Shown here one piece after another: positions 31,414 to 42,623 of a DNA stretch of 64,000 bases. Numbering within the stretch: the first letter of the stretch is position 1; each line of letters opens with the position of its first letter. A model generated the notes under the pieces. It did no database searches. It worked only from the letters and a program-made list of their open reading frames with translations, and had not been told where the DNA came from. The stretch spans positions 930,001-994,000 of the forward strand of contig NAJO01000002.1 in assembly GCA_002077065.1 (NCBI GenBank), given 5' to 3'. The translations under genes and the position numbers were made by a program. This DNA is from Cryoendolithus antarcticus. Lineage: Eukaryota; Ascomycota; Dothideomycetes; Cladosporiales; Cladosporiaceae.

Positions 31414-31772
31414 CGCATTTCTGAAAGATTGACAGGCATAGTGGACAGTTCACGCGAGTAATTGAAGAGGCGCATCTTGGTCTCACGCGTATATCAGGTG
31501 CCAAGTGCCGAGGTATGATGCGCTGAGTCAGCCTTTGAACAAGCCGACGAGAACGAGTCCTTCGACAGAGCACTGGAGGGGAAGCATATCCAGCATGAGG
31601 TGAGAAACGCAAGAGAGAGCTATAGCAATTCTGTGTGTGTGCAGCTTTTCGTAACATATGTATCACCTCCCGAGTGTCCTCTACATGTCTTTCCTCCGCC
31701 CGCGCAAGGGCCCTACCATGTTCACAGCACCACAAGCTCTTTCACCATCACGGAATCCATGCATCTTCCACT
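31414..31772. other. Intergenic region, PEX2 promoter and uridylyltransferase 3' flank
   Basis: About 360 bp between two minus-strand genes. No gene or repeat was seen. Confidence 0.5.
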
Positions 31773-33454
31773 CTAGTGCTCAAGCAGTCTCAGCGAGCCC
31801 TGCACCACAACGTTCTCCAAGATCGACCCGGGCGGGATGTCGATCGTGCTGCCCTCAGTCGCCACAATAATGACAGTCCCCTTGAGCACAACCCCACGGC
31901 CGAAGTTGACGGCACCAGTGACAGTCAGGTGATCCAGCTCCAAGATCTTCGGGATGCTCGAAATGCGCGCCTGGAAGTTCGACACCTTCTTGAAGTCGTT
32001 GCCGAGCTTGATCAACGGCGCGCCACCGAAGCGGTTGGTGTCCATCACTAGCTGACCATGCTTGAGCGCATACAGATCAGACTTGACGAGCATCAAGTCA
32101 GAGCAAGTCTTGACGGGCAAGAAGCGGCGACGCGGCACATTCACACCATGCGCGTTGTTGAAGTGACGGATCGCAGCGCCAACAGCAGTCTCAAGCTGGA
32201 CAATGCTAATATCCGCTTCGCCCTTCTTGTCAGCCGGGATCGTCTTGCCGTTGGGGATGATCTCCATGGCGAGCTCGTTGCTCTCCACGATGCGCTTGAC
32301 GGCGCGGAGGTTCATCCAGATGTTGTTGGTGTTGAAGTACTTAAACTTCTTGATCGACTTGAACTCGTTCACGTACTGCTTGGGGACCTGGGCGATTTCG
32401 AGCAGGCGGGCTTGGCCCTCGTAGTCGATGATTGTACCACCCTTGACGTCGGCCTTGGTCTTGTCTGTGAGCTCCATGATGTATTCTGAGCGGGACTCGA
32501 CCATGTGTTGGAGGATATTCAAGTCGACAACGGCGCCCAGGTTGTCGGCGTTGGAGAGGAAGACGATCTCGACGCCGCGCTCGAGGAGCTTGTCGAGGAT
32601 GCCAGAGTTGTAGAGGGACTCGAAGACATCACCGTGACCGGGAGGGTACCAGTCGGAGATCTGAGAGTCGGCGGATTTGGGTGCGGGGAGGTTGGAGTCC
32701 TTGAGGATACGGGGGTACTTGGACTGATTGAAGGTCATGATGTCGATGTTGTGGCCCTCGTACTTCTTGATGATGTTGGCGGTGTCGACGTCAGTGTTGA
32801 AGGAGTTCATGAGCACGAAGGGGACGTTGACGTCGTATGTGCGGTTGAGGTACTCGATCTGGCGGACGGACAGGTCGAGGAAGGACATGCCATCGCGGAC
32901 CTCGATGACGGACTTGGGGCCGACACAGCCCATGGAGGTTCCGAGACCGCCATTGAGCTTGAGGACCGCGAGCTTGCTGAGGAACTCGACAGACTCGTTA
33001 TTTGCGAGGCTGTTGTACTCGACGACCTGCTCTGGCTTTGGCGGTGAGATCTTGCTCCAGTCGATCTCGTTGCCCTTTGCCTTGTCGTTCAGGTAGCGGC
33101 GGAAGAGGGCGAAGAAGTTGTCCATCTCCGTCTCGAAGCGCTTCTTGTCCTTGGGGTCCTTGACCGTGTCGGCCAGGTTGTTGAGGGCATTGCGCATTTG
33201 CGATGCGGCTACTGATGTGGAGGTGTTCTCGAATGCCTGAATGCATGTTAGGGGATTGTCCAATAGTGCTGTACTCGTTCCCCTCATCTACTGCTGCTGC
33301 CTCGCCCGCTGCTACACCAATTCACGCCATTGGGGACTGGAATTGTTCAATGACTTACCACGTGGCTCTGGCTCTTTCCATGGTGCTTCTCAGCACCCAC
33401 CGACGCGCCGTTCTCATTCTTGAGGTGGCTCGGGATCGCGCTCTTGGTGGCCAT
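31773..33454 (-). CDS. UGP1: UTP-glucose-1-phosphate uridylyltransferase
   Basis: Two exons, 33454-33359 and 33236-31773, with a 122-bp intron (GTAAGT donor, CAG acceptor), give 519 residues. The first exon encodes only 32 residues ([16 protein letters not shown]); the join continues as [18 protein letters not shown]. The nucleotide-binding signature [16 protein letters not shown] and EVRDG are intact, as are the sugar-binding region around [13 protein letters not shown] and the C-terminal left-handed beta-helix that mediates octamer formation. The enzyme makes UDP-glucose from UTP and glucose-1-phosphate in the cytosol for glycogen, beta-glucan and trehalose synthesis. The unspliced frame could start at 33287 but would lose the conserved N-terminus. 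Confidence 0.95.
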
Positions 33455-34658
33455 GATGACTGATTGTATGTGGTGCGAGGTTCAATGGGTTGTTACGACT
33501 GACTGAGGGACGAAGGAAAGTCAGTCGAAGTGCTTGGAGTGACCGATATAAATCTCATGCAAAGCTCACCGAAAGTAGCCGCGAAGGGTGCAGGTGGGGT
33601 CGATCCAAAGCTTCAGTTGCCGCAATCGCTGATGGAACTCGACTTGATGCTGATTGTTCTTGCCGTGCGTTGTGATGGCAGGGGATATGTACAGATGCGA
33701 GGATGTAAATAGTCAAGGCAAGAAAGGAGAAGTTGCACAGTCCTCAATACACCGCGAAGAACAGCAGCGATATTTATTATCGTCCACCCCCAGCCGCCAC
33801 TATGCACAGTGCGACCCGACTTGCCCCACCCAAAAAAAGTTGAAGCACCCGCCATGCAGGTCCCACGAGCTACTATTGCCGCCACTATCACGCTAGTATG
33901 TGTATCGTTCAACGTGGTGATTCAGGCTGATGCAGAATCGTTGTGCATCTTGTTGGTCATGTCTGACAGTGCATGCGATTGGGGCCCAGCAGATGTCAGA
34001 ATGTGTCACGCATATCGCCTGTATGGGCCGGCTGTCTGCCATATTCGGCAGCAGTCACGAAACGTGCCGGCTGTTAGCGTCAGAAGGCGCATCTCTTCCG
34101 GGCGATCAGTTTGATAAGCGGTACGCCTCTACACCGACTTGTTGTCTGTCAGCTTGCCATTCCCGATCACCTCATCTCCAGCAAGCTTGCACGTGCGATA
34201 GCGAGCGTCGACAGTGGTCGATGGCTGGCTGGGCAAGACCATGTCCATGCTGTCGTTCACCGCACGTACATCCTCTACTATAACATTTGTGGTGGTCTCG
34301 TCCAAAGACGGGTCTATCTGCGCTCTCCAACAATAATGAGTAGCTGGCTGGTGCGACCTGGCTGCTTGAGGGCGTACCAAGCGCACCGCAACAGTGATAT
34401 GTCCTGTGAAAGCACCTCTGAGACCATCGCTAGCTCGATGCTCTCCCGAAGGTGACTTCCGGTGCGCAACCACACTTGCAGCTTAATGTGTAGTAGCTTA
34501 AGCACCTGCGAGTCGTCAAGGAGAGCCGGAGAGACAGAGAATCTGGCAGATCATTGGTCACCATTTGATACCCTCTCACGGATGTAGCAGATCTGGGTTA
34601 ACACTCGTGGCGCAGTCTGTAGTAGCATAAGCACTTCTCTGGCTTTCGAGAGAGCAGC
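33455..34658. other. Intergenic region upstream of the uridylyltransferase gene
   Basis: About 1.2 kb. The uridylyltransferase promoter and the 3' flank of the FolB gene lie here. A GATATAAAT string occurs near 33545, about 90 bp from the ATG, and could be a core element. Short frames look random. Confidence 0.5.
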
Positions 34659-35456
34659 CTACACTCGCCGCCGTATTTCCACAACCGCAGCGTCAGCAAA
34701 CGCAATCGCTGCCGGTTTCTCGAATCGCAGCCCAACGACATCAGCCTTCATGTCGTTCAATCTTCCTCTCAAGGAAACGAAGGCGTGCTCCGCAAGCGAC
34801 TCAAGCGTTTCAAAGTCTGTTTTCTCGATGATGTCTGCCAGATACCGTTCAAGATTGACGAGCTCGTTGATAGCAGCGTAGATAGTCGTTCCTCCGATCG
34901 AGAGGTCTACGATCAAGGGCTGCTTGCCTCTTCGTTCGTACGCGTTAACGCCAACAAGAACCATGAGCTTCATGCGCCTGCACTCGAACTTTTGTTGGAC
35001 AATGGACGCATTGTCGTTGATGCTGTAGACCCGGCTCTCGGAGAGATGCACTGCCTCTCCATAAGTGCAAGCCTTTGGTAGGATAAGTTCGACCACAATC
35101 TCAGCAATGCTACCCTTTGTCCCCAGACCAACAGCATTGTCGATAATAACACCTAGGATCGATGGAACGGCTGTCTCAGGAACGCAGGCTTTACGAATCC
35201 GCTTTGCTAGATTGCCGTAGTGGAGTGTGCTATCGTCGAGCGCGTCCGCGGCTGCGGCACTGCTGAAGTCATTCCGTAGGTAGACTTTGACGTTCACGCG
35301 TGCGGGTTGGGCTTTGATGTCGCCCCAAATGTTTGGTGCGAGGACGCTATCGAGTTGCAAGCCTTGTACGGCGACAATGCTGTTGTTTGCGGGTTGCAAG
35401 GCAAAGTCTGGGTCGGAGGACAGTGTGCCTGATCGTTGATCGATGGCTTTGTCCAT
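34659..35456 (-). CDS. Stand-alone dihydroneopterin aldolase (tandem FolB domains)
   Basis: A single exon of 265 residues holding two FolB-like folds, about 27-145 and 158-262. The second has the more typical pattern: LVGVNAYERRGKQPLIVDLSI early, then TDFETLESLAEHAF and LRFEKPAAI. Dihydroneopterin aldolase splits dihydroneopterin to hydroxymethyl-dihydropterin in folate synthesis. In most fungi this activity is the N-terminal tandem-FolB part of the trifunctional Fol1/FolK/FolP protein; here no HPPK or DHPS domain follows, as the frame stops. It may be an accessory paralogue or may have another pterin substrate. It is divergent from the STI1 gene, with 307 bp between starts. Its assignment to FolB is firm; its role is inferred. 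Confidence 0.8.
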   Translation of the reverse strand: MDKAIDQRSGTLSSDPDFALQPANNSIVAVQGLQLDSVLAPNIWGDIKAQPARVNVKVYLRNDFSSAAAADALDDSTLHYGNLAKRIRKACVPETAVPSILGVIIDNAVGLGTKGSIAEIVVELILPKACTYGEAVHLSESRVYSINDNASIVQQKFECRRMKLMVLVGVNAYERRGKQPLIVDLSIGGTTIYAAINELVNLERYLADIIEKTDFETLESLAEHAFVSLRGRLNDMKADVVGLRFEKPAAIAFADAAVVEIRRRV

Positions 35457-35663
35457 AGTGATATTTTAAATTTTTGATGCCCTGATTGATGAGCAAGGAG
35501 CCGAGAGCACCCAGGTGTAGGGTAAGGGATTACTCCTTCACAGGTTTCGATGCCTTCGCCAGTGAAAGTGTCCTCAGTGAAGCACTTTGTTTCGATGTAC
35601 TGTCCTGTGAAAGATGGATATGGCTTGGCAGTCTTGCTAGCGTGCAGCTTGAGTCGTGTGGTG

Positions 35664-35679
35664 GAAGCTGTTTCTAGAA
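35664..35679. promoter_or_regulatory. Heat shock element upstream of the STI1 gene
   Basis: TTCTAGAA at 35672-35679 is an inverted pair of heat-shock-factor units, and a further GAA at 35664-35666 lies in register with a 5-bp gap. The site is about 85-100 bp before the STI1 ATG. STI1 is a classic heat-shock-factor target in fungi. The same 307-bp interval also serves the divergent FolB gene. Confidence 0.6.
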
Positions 35680-35763
35680 ACATCCCGTTTGCCAGGCAAC
35701 TTATACACACCCCAGTAGCTGCCCTTTCCCATACACTGCTATATTCTCCCGCATACACTAATC

Positions 35764-37590
35764 ATGGCGGACGCACTGAAAGCCGAAGGCAACAAGCTCT
35801 TCGCAGCAAAAGACTTCAACGGCGCAGTGTAAGTTCAAGCTCCTCCAATCACTACATCCATGCTAATCTTTCATTACAGCGAGAAGTTCACACAAGCAAT
35901 CGAGCAAGATCCCACAAACCACGTGCTCTACTCCAACCGCTCTGGCGCCTACGCCTCCCTCAAACAGTATGAGAAAGCCGCCGAAGATGGCACGAAATGC
36001 ACAGAGCTCAAGCCTGACTGGTCGAAAGGCTGGGGCAGGAAGGGCACAGCGCTGCATGGTACGGGAGATCTTGTCGGTGCGACCGATGCATTCGAGGAGG
36101 CAGTCAAGCTGGACCCGGCAAACGCATCTGCCAAGTCTGGGCTCCAGGCAGTGAAGCGTGCAGTGGAAGCGGAGGCCAGAGCGGATGGGATGGACGATCC
36201 GAGTGGAGGATTGGGCAGCATGTTCAACGATCCCAAGATGATGGAGAAGCTCGCCAACCACCCGAAGACGTCTGCATTCCTGGGTGACAGTGCGTTCATG
36301 GCGAAGCTGAATGGATTGAAGACGAATCCGAATGCTATGGGAGAGGCTATGGGCGATCCGAGGTTCTTGCAGGTCATGAGTGTGTTGCTGGGGATTGACA
36401 TGTCGTTTGGTAACCCGGGCGACATGGGCGCTGAGGGCGGTGCGACAACGAAGAACGGTGCAAGGGTGGAAGAGGAGGACGAGGAGATGCCCGACCTGCA
36501 GCCAGCGTCGAAAGCGGCGCCGGCACAGCCCAAGAAGGCGCCTGAGCCGGAGCCAGAACCAGAGTCGGAGCCAGTAGACGAGGAGGCACTTGCTGCGAAG
36601 AAGGCGAAGGAGGAGGCAGACACAGAGAAGGCGGCAGGCACAGCAGCATACAAGAAGCGCTCATTCGATGAAGCTATCGCACACTACACGAAAGCATGGG
36701 ACCTGCACAAAGACATCACATACCTCACCAACCGCAGCGCCGCAAACTTCGAGAAAGGCGATTACGATGCGTGCATAGCAGACTGCAAGCAAGCCATCGA
36801 CTACGGCCGCGAAGTCTACGCCGACTTCAAGATCATTGCCAAAGCCTATGGCCGCATGGGCTCGACCTACGAGAAGCAAGGCGATCTCGCCAACGCCGTA
36901 GAGTACTACCAGCGCTCGCTGACCGAGCACCGCACCCCCGACATCCTCAACAAGCTCCGCGCCGCCGAGAAGGCCAAGATCACAGCAGCGCGCAACGCCT
37001 ACCTCTCCCCCGAGAAAGCCGAGGAAGCCCGCGAACTCGGCAACCAGAAGTTCAAGGAGTCCGACTGGCCAGCAGCAGTGGAAGCCTACTCTGAGATGAT
37101 CAAGCGCGCCCCAGAAGATCCTCGCGGCTACTCCAATCGCGCCGCCTGCCTCATCAAACTTCTCACCTTCCCCTCCGCCGTCGCCGACTGCGACGAAGCC
37201 CTCGCCCGAGACCCGACATTCATCCGCGCCTACCTCCGCAAAGCGCAAGCCCTCTTCGCCATGAAGGAGTACAACAAGTGTCTCGATGCCTGTACGGCGG
37301 CGTCGCAGCACGACAAGGATGGCAAGAACGCGAGGGAGATCCAGCAGCAGAGTCAGAAGGCTCTGTCGGCGCAGTACGAGGCGCAGGAGGGTGAGTCTGA
37401 GGAGCAGGCTCAAGAGAGGATTCAGAGAGATCCGGATATTATGCGTATCCTAGGGGATCCAGTTATGCAGAGTATTCTGCAGCAGGCAAAGGGTGATCCG
37501 AAGGCGTTGCAGGATCATATGCGGAATCCGGAGATTGCGGCGAAGGTGCAGAAGTTGATGGCTGCAGGTGTGATAAAGATGGGGAGGTGA
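35764..37590 (+). CDS. STI1: Hsp90/Hsp70 co-chaperone Sti1 (HOP)
   Basis: Two exons, 35764-35828 and 35880-37590, with a 51-bp intron (GTAAGT donor, TACAG acceptor), give 591 residues. The join sits inside the first TPR (KDFNGAVEKFTQAIEQDP). Domains in order: TPR1 (about 1-115), a Sti1/DP1 module (about 140-195, DPRFLQVMSVLLG), an acidic Pro/Glu linker (PEPEPEPESEP), TPR2A (about 265-385), TPR2B (about 395-510), and a C-terminal DP2 (IMRILGDPVMQSILQQA). TPR1 and TPR2A hold the EEVD tails of Hsp70 and Hsp90, passing client proteins between them in the cytosol. The length and order are standard. A heat shock element lies upstream. Confidence 0.96.
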
Positions 37591-37808
37591 GAAAAACGTG
37601 GTGGTGGTGTAAGATGATCAGAGAGCATCGCTGGGCGACATGGTGATGTTGAGTAGCTCATAATCGCATGGCATGATACACTTGCTTGCTCTGTCTCGTC
37701 ACATTACTCACACTCCATAAGAGCACCAGGCTGGTTGATCATTGTAAATCAGTGCGCCATACGTTTTGCAGTATCTACATATATACACGTGGACAGCTCC
37801 ACCATCCC

Positions 37809-39026
37809 TCACCCAGTGAACCCTCTTCTTTCAGCTCCAGCGAAGAACGTCCTTGCATCCTCCACGATCCTGACCGGTGCCTGGAACGACAAGCTATGCG
37901 GCCCGCCATCCTTCCTCCGCCACCAAGTCATCGCTTCTCCAGCGACCTTGGTCTCTTTGTAGACTGGGATCTCGCCATTAATGAGTTGCCACCATCCCTT
38001 CGCCAACTTCTCCAGAATCTCCTCTCCGTCTACACTAGGCGTCTGATGGCCACAACCCACCTTCACCCTCTTCGCCACAACAGTCCACTCCTCATCGCCC
38101 GCCTCCTCAGCTTTCGTCACAGCCTCGGCGTTCTTGGACTTCACGAATTGGAGTAGTTTACCCATGCTGTAAGCCCACTCCACCAGATCCCCCTGGCCTG
38201 GTCCCCAGATGATAGGCATACCCTGCTCGCCTTCCTCGTAGAAACTATCTCCCACGTACAAATGCATCTCACCCTCATCATACCACGCCAGCTCATCGGG
38301 CGTATGGCCCGGCGTGGCAATGACCGTCATCCCCAAGTCGACCCTCTCGTCCTCCGGCACTTCCGGCTGGCCCGGCATCGGCAAGGGCCATCTCAAGTGC
38401 TCGAACGACTCAGCCCAGTGCGTCACACTGAAATACGGCGTCGGTTTGCCAATGGCATCAAAGTAGCTGTGCTTGGGGAGGTTCGATTCTATGAAATCCC
38501 GGCCGTAGCCTGAGGCGAGGATTGAAGTCTGCCCGCCGCGCAGGAACTGGGCGACGCCGCCAATGTGGTCGTAGTGGCAGTGTGTGCAGATTATTAGGTA
38601 GGTGCGTTTGCCACCTGGATTTAGAGGGTGGCCGTTGTTGCAGGGGAGGGGACAGCATTCGAGGTATTCGCGGAGATGGATGTAACGGTCTGGTGAAGGG
38701 TTAGTGGCAGTGTTGAGAACATTGCCAGCCTTGAGTGCGACGGTCTTGAATTGGCAATATGTGTTCGCGTATTGACGATATGGGGTGAGCGACGCTTCGA
38801 ACGACAGCATTCGAGCAATAATGGGAATGCGAGATAATGAGAGAAGTGACCTACCATGCCTCCTCTTCTCGCTGGGTTCATCGCAGCCTGTATCAGTTAT
38901 GATACAAACGTTTGCTGTCGGATGTAGCTTGATGTAGATGTGCGGGTATTCATCATATACTTCGTCTTCGATAAGTAGGAAGGTTGTCGAGTTAAGCTTC
39001 GACGCTGTGAAGGTACTGCTCGGCAT
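37809..39026 (-). CDS. Metallo-beta-lactamase-fold hydrolase
   Basis: Two exons, 39026-38855 and 38689-37809, with a 165-bp intron (GTAGGT donor, CACCAG acceptor), give 350 residues. The intron length is a multiple of three and contains no stop, so an unspliced 405-residue form is also open; the spliced one gives EKRRHDRYIHLREYLE, closer to the family. Metal-binding HCHYDH lies near residue 100, and a later conserved motif is ATPGHTPDELAWYDEG, with the Asp of YVGDSFYEEG following. The fold hydrolyses varied substrates (lactones, thioesters, glyoxalase II-like); the presence of two metal sites supports activity but not a substrate. There is no signal peptide. It converges with STI1, with 218 bp between stops. 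Confidence 0.82.
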   Translation of the reverse strand: MPSSTFTASKLNSTTFLLIEDEVYDEYPHIYIKLHPTANVCIITDTGCDEPSEKRRHGRSLLSLSRIPIIARMLSFEASLTPYRQYANTYCQFKTVALKAGNVLNTATNPSPDRYIHLREYLECCPLPCNNGHPLNPGGKRTYLIICTHCHYDHIGGVAQFLRGGQTSILASGYGRDFIESNLPKHSYFDAIGKPTPYFSVTHWAESFEHLRWPLPMPGQPEVPEDERVDLGMTVIATPGHTPDELAWYDEGEMHLYVGDSFYEEGEQGMPIIWGPGQGDLVEWAYSMGKLLQFVKSKNAEAVTKAEEAGDEEWTVVAKRVKVGCGHQTPSVDGEEILEKLAKGWWQLINGEIPVYKETKVAGEAMTWWRRKDGGPHSLSFQAPVRIVEDARTFFAGAERRGFTG

Positions 39027-39304
39027 CGCGTACTAGTTTGAACACAGTAGATCAGTATCGGCGAGCGCAAGGAATGCAAAGTATATCGATGGATCTTCTA
39101 CTGCTCAAGGTCGCTAAAGAATCTCAATGGCTTCGAAGTGGCGGTAGCTTGATTGGGAAGGTCGATCATTGCTGCAAGGGCGGAGTTGGTGGCTGAAATA
39201 TAAGGAAATGCTGTATTGAACAATGAACTAGCGATCATGAGTACGACACTTCCAATCTATCCTGTTTCGACACTTTGCTTGTCTTCCTCCCGCCACGATC
39301 ATGC

Positions 39305-41564
39305 TCACCCCGGGATCCCAGTCGCATTCAGTGCCAACAGACTGAACCACCCTCCCACCACCGGCCTGGCCTGGAAAGCAGGCAGCCCAGCTTGCTGCGC
39401 ATATCCTCCCGTAACAGTATCGAACAGATCCGTCGCCGGCCCGCCTGTACTTGTAGCTCCGATCCACTTCGCCAACGTGCCAATGAACATGTTTCTCGTG
39501 TCAGTGTTTGAGATAGCAGCACACCACATCTCCCAGTCGCTCTTCGAGTACACGTGTCGAGTATCGAGTGGGACGCCATACTCATTTGCGATCGTGGGAT
39601 AAAAGTTGGACTGCATCTCGTAGACTGAGCGAGGTACGACGTGAGTTTGCACAAGGGCGTCGGCGTAGAGATTGTAGAGCAGGGCGTGAGTGTCGTTCTG
39701 GCCGTAGGAGAGGGTGGTATGCGGCGGATTGGCATTCCGAGCGATGCCCAAGTTCTGCCATTGTGTAATGTAGGACGTGGCAATCGAAGAGAAGTTCGCG
39801 CCATCAGCAGCATTGCCAGTCATGTTGGAGATGATAGACATGGCTTGAATACCAATAATACCCTTTAGCGCAAGATCGGTCTGGTTGGCAAGCGCGCCTG
39901 CAAAGTCATCGGTGGAGATCTGGTTGGCAGGAATGAGAGCCATGTCTACCAGGAAACCAGTCCACTGCTTGAGCAAGGCGTAATGCTGGGAGAGATAGCC
40001 AGTGTCACCAGTCTTTTGAGCGTATGCCAAAGCCATGATCACCATGTTGCCGCATTCCTCGAGTGGGTAGTAGCCATCGACGCCATCTGCGTGACCTGTG
40101 GCGTTCGGGAAATGCAAGCCGATGTCATGTATGGCGTATGGCTGAGGCCACTGACCATCAGCTTGTACTTGGAAGATGGGGTCGAGGAGGAGCTTCAACC
40201 AGGACGGGTTGAAACATAGCATGGCTGGCATCAGCGGGTAGATGACATCAACAGTGTTCATGTTACCATTCGACGAAATCTCCTTCATGAAGATGTAGGG
40301 GTTCGCGGCCGTGCCGGCAACCTGGAAAGCCGCGAACATCTGGCGGACGGCGAGTGAGACAATTGTGAGGTAGTCCTGACCACCTGCCGCCACCGCATCG
40401 GTGGTCACTTTGCTGTCCAAGCTGACACAGCCGTTGTAGACGTCGCGGAAGTTGCCATAGAGGGCAGACAGAGCGTCGAGGTCATTGGCGTACTGCGTGG
40501 CCCAGAGACTCTGCACTGGCTGCAGGCCGTTGCCCGTGCCATCGAACTGGATGCTGTCTCGCTGTGAGAGGAACAAGGAGAAGACCGAGTTCACTGCGCT
40601 AGTGCCGACAGATCCGTAGTCGATACTTAGTCCGAACACGGGGTAGCGGTCGTTGATCGCTCGGAAGTTGGGATCGGCTGAGTTGTCGAGAGATCCAGTA
40701 GAGGTGAACTTGCTGCGGACGTCACCATCTGCGCCAGACATGTGGGTGAGACCATTGCTGTTGGACACGGCGTAGTACCACTCGCCCCATTCGGCCTGAT
40801 CGGCGACCTCGGAGTAGGCTGCTTGGACGCTGCGGGCAAAGTGGTGGTATGCTACGTTGCCACTGGGACCATAGTCCCATTTGACCTTCTGAGAACGATC
40901 ACTGGAAGCCCATTCTATGCGATGTAAGTGACTGTTGCCTTGTAATAGATCACGGGTGACTGACCAGCTGAGACATCAGTGTAGACTTGAACGTCGTGCT
41001 GATTGCCATCGGTGGACTTGACATTCACTGCCATGTACGAGATCGGCGCACTCTGTGCGATCAAGTCGTTCGGCGTCACAGGTGACAGGAAGATGACCTC
41101 CAACGAAACCTTGCCACCAACGTCGAACCCGAAGATCGATCGCGTTGACGTGTAGGCGGCCGAAGTCTGCTTGGCGACTTCAGGCAGAGGATTCGGATTG
41201 CCCATGAAAGTGTACGTAGTGTTGTCGACTCGAATCAACCCAGTCCAGCCAGTGACAGCGCCGCTGGTCGCACATCAGTATGGATCATGAGCATTGCAGG
41301 AGACAATCGACCTACGTCCAAAAGCTCGGCCATTGGCCAGCCAAATAGCCGCCGTTGCCGCCATCACTGCCGGCTCGCTGCCATGCTACAGTTCCGTTAG
41401 TGAGATGATAGATCGTCTGAAGCTTGCTGCATCTTACTGCTAAGGTAGGGAGACCTGACGGCCAGAGGTATAGCTGGCGGTCTGGTCGGTCCAAAGCTGG
41501 ATTGAGCCGTGGCAAAGGCCGCCCCAAGAGAGGCTAGCTGAGTCAACTTCGCAAGTGTGAACAT
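39305..41564 (-). CDS. gtaA: Secreted fungal glutaminase A
   Basis: Four exons, 41564-41438, 41385-41316, 41263-40965 and 40914-39305, with introns of 52, 52 and 50 bp, give 701 residues. The joins restore PYLSTWQRAGSDGG, FWTGAVTGWTGL and YTDVSAEWASSDRS, all conserved in fungal glutaminases. A signal peptide (FTLAKLTQLASLGAAFATAQ) is followed by the N-terminal DUF5127-type region and the C-terminal DUF4965/DUF1793 (six-hairpin-like) domain, e.g. NDYPVF-like (INDRYPVFG), PLEECGNMVIMAL and TSTGGPATDLFD. It hydrolyses glutamine to glutamate and ammonia outside the cell, a nitrogen-scavenging role that fits the ammonium transporter at 22751. The third intron has a GTCAGT donor. The upstream GTG extension is not used. 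A TATA-like element lies at about 41631-41638. Confidence 0.93.
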
Positions 41565-42623
41565 GATGATAGATTTGCAAACGAGATGGATGAGATGAAA
41601 TGCTTGAAAAGACACACCATCCTCGACGACTTATATGGATATTGTCCTCCCATGCTCTGTGGTCACCATACGCCTAGTGCCACATATGGCCAGCCTTGAC
41701 TAGCCACTTACCGTACGGGAATGTTACTCTGCCCGGTAGAGGTGCGTGTCCATGTGAAGACTCGTACTGATGCAGGCACTGCACATCGGCTGCCGAAGGC
41801 GAGGTGCCGCGAATGGACGGACTAGCGAAGACAAACCTTGCCAGCCAAGAGTATGCAGTGGCTACAAGCATGATCATGAAGGTAGCGGGAAAGACTCACG
41901 TGCCGTATGACAGGCACTTGGGCATCCCGAACAGCGGACAGGCCTTGAGCGCGTGCAAAGCTACCACTGCGGTGGATAGGACTCAGCGCTGTGTACAGTA
42001 GCCGCCAATCCGTATGCTGGCAGAACCGTTCTCGAGTGTTAGCCGCGGAAGCATGCTGTAGTCCAAGCGATCGTGCGTGAGTCAGTACTGGGTCGAGTGT
42101 GGCACCTACGTCCTGAGCTTTGAAGGGTCGAAAGTCAAGCTCTGTCGTCGCAACCGGTACGCAAATCCGACAAAGCAGCGCAACGTCTGGTGGCAGGTCC
42201 GAGACCTTGGTGCCATGGCACAGAGAACCCTTCTGAGGCTCACGTGCGTACCGATTGCATGCACGAACGAGCCATGTTCAAGCTGTGCTCTTTCTCCGTG
42301 TCACTACGCTTTGTTCAAGGTAGACTGTGAGAGGCGCTCGATGGAATGAAGCAACATGATATATAAGGCGCCAGGTGTACCTCGAGCCAATGCACAGTGT
42401 CGATGAAGCACGGTGTGTCGTGCACGAGAGAAACAGGAAGCAAGAAGACCATCAAGATTCACGGCACCCCCGGCTCACACCCGCTCGGATCAACCATCCC
42501 ATCGGTACGCCAGCGCCACCATCGACATCTTAATACCAAAGTCTCGGAGCTATTCAGCTGCCATCTTGAATGCTGGAACCCAATCTCGCACAAGCGACAT
42601 TATGAACTGACGAGAGCACAAAC
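41565..42623. other. Divergent promoter region of the glutaminase and RIB7 genes
   Basis: About 1.06 kb with no credible gene. A TATA-like element for the glutaminase is listed separately. ATATATAAGG at 42359-42368 on the plus strand could be the core promoter for RIB7, 255 bp before its ATG. A CTCGG/GC-rich stretch between them has no recognised content. Confidence 0.45.
41631..41638 (-). promoter_or_regulatory. TATA-like element of the glutaminase gene
   Basis: Read on the minus strand, CATATAAG lies about 70 bp before the ATG at 41564. Distance and orientation fit a core promoter element. Confidence 0.45.

Noticed and set aside
32505..33047. A 180-codon Val/Asp-rich plus-strand frame opposite the uridylyltransferase
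   Set aside because: The composition is what the complement of this GC-biased coding strand gives; not a gene.
36661..37413. A 250-codon minus-strand frame opposite STI1
   Set aside because: A shadow of the TPR-coding exon with low-complexity Leu/Val/Gly content.
22361..38136. A nitrogen-metabolism gene cluster (transporter, glutaminase, flavohemoglobin)
   Set aside because: The genes are many kilobases apart with unrelated housekeeping genes between them and differ in orientation, so clustering is not supported; only shared regulation is possible.
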